The notes: generated from the sequence alone by a model not told the origin. A stretch of DNA of 8,574 nucleotides from Rhizobium sp. Q54 (GCA_945865855.1 CAMBES010000059.1:1-8574), one strand, 5' to 3'; positions 1 through 6,641 are shown, counted from the first letter of the stretch. A program made the numbers and translations.

Positions 1-60
1 GCTCAACCGGCGGAGGTGGGTTTCGACTTGGCTCAACCGGCGGGTGTGTTTACTCGATTT
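1..60. repeat. Two tandem copies of a 30-bp GC-rich repeat at the left edge
   Basis: Units 1-30 and 31-60 begin with the same 13 bases (GCTCAACCGGCGG). Their second halves align with small gaps (GGTGGGTTTCGACTTG against GTGTGTTTACTCGATTT). Unit 1 is about 63% GC, well above the AT-rich genes beside it. The period is ten codons, and the plus-strand frame starting at base 1 stays open to a TAG at 64-66, reading AQPAEVGFDL then [11 protein letters not shown]. The second unit runs over the stop codon of mnmA at 50-52. More units may lie outside the window. This could be an intergenic minisatellite, a dispersed repeat, or the repetitive C-terminus of a convergent gene; the window does not decide between these. 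Confidence 0.6.
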
Positions 61-1165
61 CTTTAGTTATCCAGCCGCCGCCAAGCACGTGAGAATCTTG
101 GTAGATCACGCATGCTTGACCAGGTGTAATCGCGCGCGTCATTGATTTCATTTCAACTTTTGCGTCGCCATTTTCTAAAATTTTTATTGTTGCTGGTTCT
201 TCTTCGTGATTTGAGCGAAGGCGCACGCAAGCTTGAATCTCCTGGCCCGGTAACATCTCAGAAAACCAGTTCAAATCACGAATTTTGAATTTTCGATTCT
301 GCAAAAATTTTTCTTCGCCGACAAAAACTACATTTTCTACTGGCTCAATCTTAACCACGTAAAGTGGCTCGGGATTAGAGATACCAAGGCCTCGTCTTTG
401 GCCCAAAGTGAAGTTAATAATGCCTTCATGTCGGCCTAAAATCTTTTTTGTTTCGATGTGAATGAAGTTGCCAGGCCTGAAGGCCGTAGGGCGGTGACGC
501 CTGATTACTTCAGCGTAATCACCATTTGGCACGAAACAAATATCTTGTGAATCAGGCTTATTAGCCACGGTTAAACCTAAGCGCAGAGCTTCTTCGCGCG
601 TTTTTTCTTTTTTATTTTCGCCGAGTGGAAAGCGCAAAAATTCGAGCTGATCTTTTGTTGTCGCGAATAAAAAATAACTTTGATCTTTGTCGTCATCGAC
701 AGCTTTGTGCATTTCTGCTTCAGCATTTTTTCCGATTAATCTGCGCACGTAATGACCAGTCGCAAGGCATTCTGCGCCAAGGTCGCGCGCTACTTTTAGC
801 AGATCACGAAATTTTACCGATTGATTGCATTTAATGCAGGGAATCGGCGTTTCACCCTGCAAGTAAGAATCGGCAAAATCATCAATCACCGACTCTTTGA
901 AAAGATTTTGGTAGTTCAAAACGTAATGCGGAAAATCAAATTTTTCGGCGATATTTTTAGCGTCATAAATGTCGACGCCGGCGCAACAGGCATTCTTTTT
1001 TTTCAGCGCATCGCCCATGTCGTAAAGTTGTAAAGTGATGCCGATCACATCGTAGCCTTGCTCTTTCAGCAAACAGGCAACAACAGAAGAATCGACACCT
1101 CCCGACATGGCAACAACAACTCGGGTATCTTTTTCTGATTTTTTGAAGCCTAAGGAATTAACCAT
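50..1165 (-). CDS. mnmA: tRNA-specific 2-thiouridylase MnmA
   Basis: MnmA adenylates and thiolates the wobble uridine (U34) of tRNA-Lys, tRNA-Glu and tRNA-Gln in the cytoplasm, taking sulfur from a persulfide relay. The 371-aa product has the usual length. It shows the ATP-binding PP-loop SGGVDSS at residues 21-27. The two catalytic cysteines are in IKCN (C113) and SQDIC (C210). The family motifs GHYVR (137-141), DKDQSYFL (159-166) and GQRRGLGI (255-262) are present, followed by the C-terminal beta-barrel part. All key residues are in place, so the enzyme should be active. The ATG at 1165 leaves about 15 residues before the first strand, which suits the family. No clear Shine-Dalgarno sequence precedes it. 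The gene diverges from gltA across 62 bp, and its last codons fall inside the left-edge repeat. Confidence 0.96.
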   Translation of the reverse strand: MVNSLGFKKSEKDTRVVVAMSGGVDSSVVACLLKEQGYDVIGITLQLYDMGDALKKKNACCAGVDIYDAKNIAEKFDFPHYVLNYQNLFKESVIDDFADSYLQGETPIPCIKCNQSVKFRDLLKVARDLGAECLATGHYVRRLIGKNAEAEMHKAVDDDKDQSYFLFATTKDQLEFLRFPLGENKKEKTREEALRLGLTVANKPDSQDICFVPNGDYAEVIRRHRPTAFRPGNFIHIETKKILGRHEGIINFTLGQRRGLGISNPEPLYVVKIEPVENVVFVGEEKFLQNRKFKIRDLNWFSEMLPGQEIQACVRLRSNHEEEPATIKILENGDAKVEMKSMTRAITPGQACVIYQDSHVLGGGWITKEIE

Positions 1166-1227
1166 TTAACATTAACATTTTGGCATTTAGGAAGCCGACA
1201 AACTCTCAAATCTTAAATCAAAAATCT

Positions 1228-2517
1228 ATGTCCAAATCCGCTAAATTGTCGCTCCCAAATGGCAAAGAAATTTCTCTGCCTATCCATAAAGCCTCAGCAG
1301 GACAAGATGTAATCGACATCTCGGCGCTCTACAAAGAAAGCGGAATGTTCACTTACGATCCAGGATTTTTATCTACCGCTTCTTGCGAATCTAAAATTAC
1401 TTTCATCGATGGCGACCAAGGCGTTCTAAGGCATGGCGGCTATTCGATCGAAGAATTGGCAAAAAAAAGTGAGTTTCTTGAAGTGGCTTATTTGTTAATA
1501 AATCACCAATTACCAAATGCCGGACAATATCGCGAATTCAGAAGCGGCATCATTCGCAACATGTTGGTTCATGAGCAAATTAATATTCTTCTTCGTGGCT
1601 TTCCAAGACGTGCGCACCCAATGGCTATCTTGGTTGGATCGGTTGCATCTCTTTCTGCATTCTATCATGAAACAATGGACGTTCACACGCCAGAAGGTCG
1701 CATGGACGTGGTTTACAAAATTATTTCCAAGATGCCAACTCTCGCGGCGATGGCTTACAAATACTCGATCGGCGAACCCATCATGTATCCAAATAAGGAG
1801 TATGGTTTTGGTGAAAACTTCCTGCATATGCTTTTCGACAAACCAAATTATCCACACAGGGTAAGTTCGACAATCGCCAAGGCGATGGAGATGATTTTTG
1901 TTTTGCATGCTGATCACGAACAAAATGCTTCGACTTCAACGGTGCGTCTTGCCGGCTCTTCTGGAGCCAATCCATTTGCCTGCATCGGCGCAGGAATTTC
2001 TTCACTTTGGGGCCCTGCACATGGCGGTGCGAATGAAGAGGTGATCGAGATGTTGCAAGAAATTGGCACGAAAGATCGCATTCCAGAATTCATTGCGCGC
2101 GCAAAAGACAAAAATGATTCCTTCCGCCTGATGGGTTTCGGACATCGTGTTTACAAAAATTATGATCCACGCGCTGCGGTTTTGAAGAAGTCTTGTGACG
2201 AGGTTTTGGCTGAGCTTGGAATTAAGAATGATCCACTTTTGGCAATTGCTGTTGAGCTCGAAAAAATTGCATTGAATGACGAGTATTTTGTCTCGCGCAA
2301 ACTTTTTCCGAATGTCGATTTCTACTCTGGAATCATTTACAAGGCGCTCGGAATTCCGGCGAATCTCTTCACGGTAATTTTTGCCATTGCTCGTTCTGCC
2401 GGCTGGATTTCTCAGTGGAAAGAAATGATTGAAGACCCGGCCTTCAAGATCGGCAGACCTCGCCAGCTCTATACTGGAGAAGTTAGCAGGGATTATGTCG
2501 AGATTAGCAAAAGATAA
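1228..2517 (+). CDS. gltA: Citrate synthase (type II, hexameric-type)
   Basis: Citrate synthase condenses acetyl-CoA with oxaloacetate to citrate at the entry of the TCA cycle. From the ATG at 1228 the protein is 429 aa, the normal length for proteobacterial GltA, and begins [15 protein letters not shown] as family members do. The signature [10 protein letters not shown] lies at 227-236. The catalytic residues correspond to H265 in GPAHGGAN, H306 in GFGHRVYK and D364 in NVDFYSG. DPRA follows at 313-316, and the C-terminal [10 protein letters not shown] block binds substrate and CoA. A TTG at 1180 would add 16 residues ([16 protein letters not shown]) that do not look like the family N-terminus, so the ATG is preferred. 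No Shine-Dalgarno sequence is evident before 1228. The gene stands alone on the plus strand, diverging from mnmA and converging on corC. Confidence 0.97.
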   Translation: MSKSAKLSLPNGKEISLPIHKASAGQDVIDISALYKESGMFTYDPGFLSTASCESKITFIDGDQGVLRHGGYSIEELAKKSEFLEVAYLLINHQLPNAGQYREFRSGIIRNMLVHEQINILLRGFPRRAHPMAILVGSVASLSAFYHETMDVHTPEGRMDVVYKIISKMPTLAAMAYKYSIGEPIMYPNKEYGFGENFLHMLFDKPNYPHRVSSTIAKAMEMIFVLHADHEQNASTSTVRLAGSSGANPFACIGAGISSLWGPAHGGANEEVIEMLQEIGTKDRIPEFIARAKDKNDSFRLMGFGHRVYKNYDPRAAVLKKSCDEVLAELGIKNDPLLAIAVELEKIALNDEYFVSRKLFPNVDFYSGIIYKALGIPANLFTVIFAIARSAGWISQWKEMIEDPAFKIGRPRQLYTGEVSRDYVEISKR

Positions 2518-2542
2518 AATTTGTCTGCAAACCTAGCTAGCG

Positions 2543-2588
2543 CTGGTTAAAATGAGGTTTTCTTAAGCCAGAGAAAATTAATTTTTTT
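2543..2588 (+). terminator. Possible intrinsic terminator after gltA
   Basis: CTGGTTAA (2543-2550) can pair with TTAAGCCAG (2563-2571) with one bulged base, 25 bp after the gltA stop. A run of seven T lies at 2582-2588, about 10 bases beyond the stem. The distance between stem and T-run makes this weak. Confidence 0.28.
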
Positions 2589-2598
2589 CTTAACTTAG

Positions 2599-2618
2599 AA
2601 AAAAAAGGCCCGCACGGG
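2599..2618 (-). terminator. Possible intrinsic terminator for the hemH-ybeY-corC operon
   Basis: On the minus strand a short GC stem, CCCGTGCGGG (2618 down to 2609), is followed two bases later by eight T (2606 down to 2599), about 46 bp after the corC stop. The stem is only 3-4 bp with a tight loop, so it is weak, but a GC stem followed by a U-run is the expected form. The same stretch also forms an all-AT inverted repeat, TTTTTTTCT (2582-2590) with AGAAAAAAA (2597-2605). Confidence 0.4.
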
Positions 2619-2663
2619 AGGGATTGGATTAATTGTGATTGCGGTTGTTAGTTGAGAGAAATT

Positions 2664-3491
2664 TTAACTCGCCACCACTTCCACTAACTTTACCGCCCTC
2701 TCGTCAGCATCGATTATTTTGATCTTCAGCCCGCCTCGTTCAATCTTTTGATCGACATCAGGAACTTGATTAAACAGCGTCAACACATAGCCACCAACGG
2801 TTGCGAACTCGTCATCTTCGCGCTCAATCTTTCTTTGTAGCACCTCTTCGAATTTTTCGATTTCAACACGACCGCCAAATTCAAATTTATTTTCGCCGAT
2901 TTTACGCACGCGAAAAAATGTATCCTCGATTGGTAAATCATGCTCGTCTTCAATCTCACCAACAATTTCTTCCACTAAATTTTCGATTGTTACCAAACCA
3001 TCAGTACCGCCAAATTCATCAAGCACGATTGCGACGTGAACCTGCGCCATACGCATGCGGAATAAGACATCGAGCAACTTCATTGAGCCGGGAACAAAAA
3101 GAATTTTACGCAAAATTTTTGTGAGCAAAAAATCTTCATCACTGTCGCCGATGAATTTTGCCAAATCTTTACTGTGCAAAAATCCGACGATGTTGTCGAA
3201 GTCATCTTTAAAAACTGGAATGCGGGTGTGGCCGTCGGCAGTGATAATTCTCTTAATCTCGGCTAAATTTGCTTTCTGATTTACGGAAACAATGTCTGAG
3301 CGCGGAGTCATCACGCTTGCAACTTTTTTATCACCAAAAGCGATAACATTTTTTAACATCTTTTTTTCTTCTGGGCGAATGAGGCCTGTACCCTCATAGC
3401 TTTCCAGTAGGTAGGAAATTGCCGAGGCGAAAGATTTTTTAGTTTTTTTACCGAGAAAATTAGAGAGGAAACTTAGTTTACGTTTTGTCAT
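2664..3491 (-). CDS. corC: CBS-domain protein of the CorC/TlyC (HlyC) family
   Basis: This 275-aa protein matches the short CorC/YbeX/TlyC form: no membrane DUF21 domain, two CBS domains, then a C-terminal CorC_HlyC domain. CBS1 spans about 58-115 (VASVMTPRSDIVSV, then GHTRIPVFKDDFDNIVGFLH). CBS2 spans about 125-180 and includes HVAIVLDEFGGTDGLVTIE and EEIVGEIEDEHD. The CorC_HlyC domain covers about 190-272. Enterobacterial CorC is linked to magnesium/cobalt efflux and CBS pairs bind adenosine nucleotides; rickettsial homologues carry the name hemolysin C (TlyC). A cytoplasmic regulatory role in ion homeostasis is the safer reading, and haemolysis cannot be inferred from the sequence. The start ATG overlaps the ybeY stop as ATGA (3488-3491), so translation is probably coupled. 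It is the last gene of the operon. Confidence 0.92.
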   Translation of the reverse strand: MTKRKLSFLSNFLGKKTKKSFASAISYLLESYEGTGLIRPEEKKMLKNVIAFGDKKVASVMTPRSDIVSVNQKANLAEIKRIITADGHTRIPVFKDDFDNIVGFLHSKDLAKFIGDSDEDFLLTKILRKILFVPGSMKLLDVLFRMRMAQVHVAIVLDEFGGTDGLVTIENLVEEIVGEIEDEHDLPIEDTFFRVRKIGENKFEFGGRVEIEKFEEVLQRKIEREDDEFATVGGYVLTLFNQVPDVDQKIERGGLKIKIIDADERAVKLVEVVAS

Positions 3492-3919
3492 TTGTAAGGG
3501 TTCTCGATGTCGAGTTGTTTGAGAATTTTAATTTCTAATTTTTCCATTTTCTGCGCCATCTTTTCTTCTTCGTGATCATGGCCAAGAAGGTGAAGTATGC
3601 TGTGCAAAATCAGATGGGTGAGGTGGTCATTGAATTTCTTTTTTTGCTCTTTTGCTTCGCGCTCAAGAGTTTCGTAAGCAATCACAATGTCACCCAAAAA
3701 TACGCGGTCAAAAGCCGGAAAAGACAAAACATTTGTTGGTTTATTTTTGTCGCGAAATTGCAAATTAATTTTTTTTATTTGGCGGTCAGAGACTAGAGAA
3801 ATGGCGAGCTCTTGCGCGTCAGACTTAACTAAAGAAATGAGTTTTTTAGCAAGTCTTTCAACGAGCTTTTCCTTACCTACCCACTTTTTATTTTTGGTTA
3901 CTACATCAACAGCAATCAC
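3488..3919 (-). CDS. ybeY: Endoribonuclease YbeY (16S rRNA maturation)
   Basis: YbeY is a zinc-dependent single-strand endoribonuclease needed for 16S rRNA 3'-end maturation and ribosome quality control. The diagnostic metal-binding motif H-x3-H-x5-H is seen as HSILHLLGHDH (residues 106-116), preceded by the conserved PTNVLSFP (61-68) and GDIVIAYE (76-83) blocks. I place the start at the GTG at 3919, giving 143 aa beginning with IAVDVVTKNKKW, which resembles the usual YbeY N-terminus. It makes a 4-bp GTGA overlap with the hemH stop, mirroring the ATGA overlap with corC downstream. A TTG at 3946 would add nine residues and a 31-bp overlap and seems less likely. ybeY beside a CorC-type gene is a widely conserved pair (ybeZ-ybeY-ybeX); here ybeZ/phoH is absent and hemH takes its place. 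Confidence 0.94.
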   Translation of the reverse strand: MIAVDVVTKNKKWVGKEKLVERLAKKLISLVKSDAQELAISLVSDRQIKKINLQFRDKNKPTNVLSFPAFDRVFLGDIVIAYETLEREAKEQKKKFNDHLTHLILHSILHLLGHDHEEEKMAQKMEKLEIKILKQLDIENPYK

Positions 3920-4950
3920 GCTTCGTGGTAGTTTTGATTTGGACAAAATTTAAATTTTTTCTCGCAAATTCTTTGCGGATTTTTACCGCAAAAAACATTA
4001 GCTGAATCGTCTTTTATGGCATTTTTACAAATCTCAGCAAGGCTTTTGATGAAGATGCCGCTACTATTTAGGGTTGAAACGCGGAGATATTTTTTTACAC
4101 CCAAATCTGCTACAAAATCTTTGTAAAGAATATCGAGCTCAAAAAGAGTTTCGGAATTATCGGCAACGAAAGAAATCGGCACAATTACTGGGGTTTTTTT
4201 ATCGAGAACAACTCGATTAAGCTCGAGTTCTAAGTTAGGTGAAGTCCATTTTTTTGGACCGACTTTTGATTGATAACAAATACGAAAATCCATTTCCTTG
4301 GGAAAATTTTTTACGATTTCAGCAACGCTTTTTTCAACGTGAGAAACGTAGGGATCGCCGTCGTCAATTAAACTTTGCGGCAAACCGTGGGCAGAAAATA
4401 AAAAACGTAATTCAGAGAAATTTTGTCCGACAATTTTTTGTTTGATTAAGTTGGTGTGAGCCAAGATGAAATCTGGATCGGTTGGGTAACAGCAAATTAC
4501 TTTAGCTTTGGTTTCGCGAGGCAATCTGCGTAAAAAATCCTCCAAAGAAGAATTAGAAGTGGCGCTCGAAAATTGCGGATAAAGCGGCAGTAAAACGATT
4601 TGATCAGGAGAGTAATCGTGAAGTTTTTTTATCACCTCGGAAGCAAACGGATGCCAATAACGCATTGAGATAAAAATCTTAAAATTTCCGAAGAATGAAA
4701 GTTCGTGCTCAAGCGCGTGGGCTTGAGAATTAGTGAAAGAAAGTAGTGGAGATGAGCCCCCAATCGATTCGTAAATCTTTTTTGCTTTGGGAAAGCGCAA
4801 AGCCGAGATCAATTTTGCCAGAATGAAACGCAGAGGCTGCGGCAATTTAATGATTGCGCTATCGTTGAATAGGTTGAAGAGGAATGGCTTTACCGATTCT
4901 AAATTATTCGGACCACCAAGATTGAAGAGAATTACTGCTGTTTTTGACAA
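3916..4950 (-). CDS. hemH: Ferrochelatase
   Basis: Ferrochelatase inserts ferrous iron into protoporphyrin IX, the last step of protoheme synthesis, usually at the membrane face. The 344-aa product opens with VILFNLGGP and the KPFLFNLFND block. It has the active-site FSAHGLP with catalytic H188, YQSKVGPKKW (226-235), and VPISFVADNSETLFELD with catalytic E267. The residue matching human H341 is N265, a position that also varies elsewhere (Cys in E. coli). The C-terminus carries four cysteines (C308, C321, C329, C336), which may hold an iron-sulfur cluster. TTG at 4950 is the only plausible start: no ATG or GTG lies between it and the upstream in-frame TAA, and the conserved N-terminus begins just after it. 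No good Shine-Dalgarno sequence is visible. It leads the hemH-ybeY-corC operon. Confidence 0.94.
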   Translation of the reverse strand: MSKTAVILFNLGGPNNLESVKPFLFNLFNDSAIIKLPQPLRFILAKLISALRFPKAKKIYESIGGSSPLLSFTNSQAHALEHELSFFGNFKIFISMRYWHPFASEVIKKLHDYSPDQIVLLPLYPQFSSATSNSSLEDFLRRLPRETKAKVICCYPTDPDFILAHTNLIKQKIVGQNFSELRFLFSAHGLPQSLIDDGDPYVSHVEKSVAEIVKNFPKEMDFRICYQSKVGPKKWTSPNLELELNRVVLDKKTPVIVPISFVADNSETLFELDILYKDFVADLGVKKYLRVSTLNSSGIFIKSLAEICKNAIKDDSANVFCGKNPQRICEKKFKFCPNQNYHEA

Positions 4951-4994
4951 AGGTAAAATTATTTAAATGTGAGGGAAGAGTTGTGTAAGAAGTT

Positions 4995-5007
4995 TTTATA
5001 GAAGCAT
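4995..5007. repeat. Left arm of a 13-bp perfect inverted repeat
   Basis: TTTATAGAAGCAT is the exact reverse complement of 5158-5170. The two arms are 150 bp apart, inside the region between the ProC-like gene and hemH. On the same strand each arm is followed by TTGTCATC (5012-5019 and 5177-5184), so one 13-mer is flipped relative to its flank. This arm contains the putative hemH -10 box. Confidence 0.75.
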
Positions 5008-5021
5008 CAAATTGTCATCAA
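4995..5021 (-). promoter_or_regulatory. Candidate sigma70-type promoter for hemH-ybeY-corC
   Basis: On the minus strand TATAAA (5000 down to 4995) is a 5/6 match to a -10 box. TTGATG (5021 down to 5016) is a 4/6 match to a -35 box, with a short 15-bp spacer; TTTTGA (5023 down to 5018) gives 17 bp but a poorer match. A start near 4988 would leave a leader of about 38 bases before the hemH TTG. The -10 lies within one arm of the 13-bp inverted repeat. Confidence 0.33.
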
Positions 5022-5167
5022 AAAATCTGCGATTCAAAAGCCTGGCGAATCTTTTTGAATGCAAATCTAAATTGAGGCGATTCTTCTTCCTGTTTTTTGC
5101 TTAGGTCTGGAGCTGTGATTATAACCCTTGAAGCGTTAGGAATTGTTGGGCAAGAAAATGCTTCTAT
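5018..5167 (-). other. Open -1 frame downstream of the ProC-like stop (possible frameshifted C-terminus)
   Basis: If ribosomes move back one base at 5167-5173, translation bypasses the TAG at 5164-5166 and continues for 49 codons to TGA at 5018-5020. The tail begins IEAFSCPTIPNASRVIITAP, continues with a charged stretch (KKQEEESP) and ends in a basic, aromatic segment (FRFAFKKIRQAFESQIF). The composition is protein-like, with no runs expected of AT-rich noncoding DNA. It has no start codon in a convincing context of its own. The product would be about 495 aa. Alternatives are a recent one-base deletion in the A8 run, a sequencing error there, or chance openness. Confidence 0.42.
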
Positions 5168-5170
5168 AAA
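5158..5170. repeat. Right arm of a 13-bp perfect inverted repeat
   Basis: ATGCTTCTATAAA pairs with 4995-5007. This arm covers the ProC-like stop codon and part of the slippery heptamer, so in the minus-strand transcript the frameshift site could base-pair with the region just before hemH. On the plus strand it carries a TATAAA that could act as an antisense -10 box. Confidence 0.75.
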
Positions 5171-6504
5171 TTTTTTTTGTCATCGAATTTTTGCAATTTC
5201 ATCAATGCTTGCTTTGACTCATTATGCAAAGCTACCAGTTCAGATTGTGATGCATTCAGCATAGAATCTGTCGACCCAACAAGATGTTTTAAGGTCTTGC
5301 CCAGATAATATTTTAGAGGATTTCCTAACTCGTTACCTTTTTCAAAGCAGGCTCTTAAGCCTTCAGACACAAGCTCATCCCAACCTCTTCTTGTGCCGAC
5401 CACTACTGACTTCAGTAATTCTTCGGTTACACCTCTAACGCTTGTAACGGAATTTTGCAGATCAAGAAAAGATCTTCCCGACTTCTCAGCGTTAAGGGCC
5501 GAGCCTATAGCGACTCCTTTCTTGCCAGAAATTATGGTGTGAGCCATGCTATTACTGAAGCCAAGATCTGTCTCTATGGATTTGATAAAGGCCCTAGAAA
5601 ACCTCGCCACTATCCCGGACATAAAACAAGATATCTCTTCATCACTACATTCGATCAATATTTTTGCAGCTTTGATGATTGAACCCTCTATCGAGCCTTT
5701 GCCGCGACCTTCTTTTCCTTTTTCGGTTGATAGTTCAAGTTCTAATAGAGCATCTTTTACCTTTTTGGTATAAGATGAGGCATCTTTTGGATCGTAAATG
5801 ACGGCATCAAATATTATTTTGCGCGCTTTTTGTTCTGAGCAACCACGGTTTTTTAACACTCTCTCCATAGCGCCAAAAAGATATTGATAAGCTGCAGGAC
5901 TGCCAGCGGCGGCGGCGGTAAAGGAATTTACTCTGTCTTCAAGAACAAGATGAACATCTCCAATAGATTCAAGATCGAGCACGATACGATCTAGGGTTTT
6001 TTCTGGAATTTGACCACTTGTTGCAAGACAACTTTGTGCATTACCGTCTGTGGCATTTATATTGGTCATTACGCGTGCAACCATATCAACGCCAAGTCCA
6101 TCTCTGATTGAATCTGTAGTGATTCCTGCCATTAAAGAAACCACCAAAGTGTCTTTGGTGACATATTTACGAAGATCCTCTTTTGACTTATCGCTGAAAT
6201 TTGTAGGTTTATAACCCAGCCAAATTTCATCGTATTTTGCACCTTGCGGCGGCATGATGCTATCAAAAAAATATTGATTTACACCAGCCCTTTTCCTCTC
6301 TGGCGCTGTCGCCTTAAGTATATCAACTCTCCAGTTTTCTATCCAACCAGCTAAATTTCGATTCATGATAGCGCCGGCCATGTTGCCATCACCAATCATT
6401 AGTTTGCTTTTATTTCCCAAAACTACATCGCCCTGAACATACCTTGCTCCAGATACGTTCCTGGCCGTTGTATTGAGTAAGGTGTTTAATTTTTTTCTTC
6501 TCAT
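5164..6504 (-). CDS. Divergent, enlarged ProC-like protein (P5C reductase fold)
   Basis: The 446-aa product keeps the order of pyrroline-5-carboxylate reductase motifs. It has a Rossmann glycine loop IGDGNMAGAIM (37-47), YDEIWLGYKP (91-100), TLVVSLMAGITTDSI (119-133), ARVMTNINA (143-151, where ProC has R-MPN-T/S-PA), NSFTAAAAGSPAAY (193-206, ProC V-SGS-PAY) and NSVTSVRGVTEELL (351-364, ProC V-SPGGTT). ProC is about 270 aa, so this protein is much larger. It has about 33 basic residues before the Rossmann strand, about 80 extra residues in the helical domain (roughly 235-310) and a C-terminal tail. The proline- and glycine-rich substrate motifs are changed, so ordinary P5C reduction is uncertain; NAD(P) binding is plausible. 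The ATG at 6504 is the first start. The gene ends on a slippery sequence. No gene of proline synthesis is nearby. Confidence 0.8.
   Translation of the reverse strand: MRRKKLNTLLNTTARNVSGARYVQGDVVLGNKSKLMIGDGNMAGAIMNRNLAGWIENWRVDILKATAPERKRAGVNQYFFDSIMPPQGAKYDEIWLGYKPTNFSDKSKEDLRKYVTKDTLVVSLMAGITTDSIRDGLGVDMVARVMTNINATDGNAQSCLATSGQIPEKTLDRIVLDLESIGDVHLVLEDRVNSFTAAAAGSPAAYQYLFGAMERVLKNRGCSEQKARKIIFDAVIYDPKDASSYTKKVKDALLELELSTEKGKEGRGKGSIEGSIIKAAKILIECSDEEISCFMSGIVARFSRAFIKSIETDLGFSNSMAHTIISGKKGVAIGSALNAEKSGRSFLDLQNSVTSVRGVTEELLKSVVVGTRRGWDELVSEGLRACFEKGNELGNPLKYYLGKTLKHLVGSTDSMLNASQSELVALHNESKQALMKLQKFDDKKNL
5167..5173 (-). promoter_or_regulatory. Candidate -1 ribosomal frameshift heptamer
   Basis: In the reading frame of the ProC-like gene the end reads GAC AAA AAA AAT TTA TAG. 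The heptamer A AAT TTA fits the X XXY YYZ rule for -1 slippage and sits immediately before the stop, inside a longer A8 run. Possible stimulating structures are a GAAGC/GCTTC stem just downstream (5164-5160 with 5134-5130) and the 13-bp long-range pairing to 4995-5007. Function is inferred. Confidence 0.4.
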
Positions 6505-6641
6505 CGATGAATAAAAAATGAAAAGCTAAGTTTTTTTAGATTTAGATAAAAATCTCTTTGTTGAATGCAAAAATATTCGAGGCGTTTTGCCAGCTTAATT
6601 TCAGTTAAGAACAACAATTTTTAGCCAATATCTTGATTGCA

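Noticed and set aside
1..60. CRISPR array remnant
   Set aside because: The two repeat units are directly adjacent with no unique spacer, are not palindromic in the usual way, and no cas genes are present.
1180..1227. Upstream TTG start for gltA adding 16 residues
   Set aside because: The added residues do not resemble a citrate synthase N-terminus, there is no Shine-Dalgarno site, and the ATG at 1228 gives the normal 429-aa length.
1510..1923. A 137-codon minus-strand frame inside gltA
   Set aside because: It lies wholly antisense to a well-conserved gene, has no recognisable domain and looks like a shadow of gltA codon usage.
2664..3491. Calling the CBS protein a true haemolysin
   Set aside because: The TlyC/HlyC name is historical. 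The sequence shows only CBS and CorC_HlyC domains, with no membrane or toxin features.
3920..3946. Upstream TTG start for ybeY
   Set aside because: It would create a 31-bp overlap with hemH. The GTG at 3919 fits the family N-terminus and gives a 4-bp coupled overlap like the next junction.
4951..5163. tRNA or other structured RNA gene between the ProC-like gene and hemH
   Set aside because: I found no cloverleaf arms or tRNA consensus bases; the stretch is better explained by an open -1 frame plus a promoter.
6538..6555. Hairpin AGATTT/AAATCT in the gap between the lipoprotein and ProC-like genes as a terminator
   Set aside because: It is all AT, and on the transcribed minus strand it is followed by A rather than U. 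No convincing terminator or promoter was found in this 137-bp gap.
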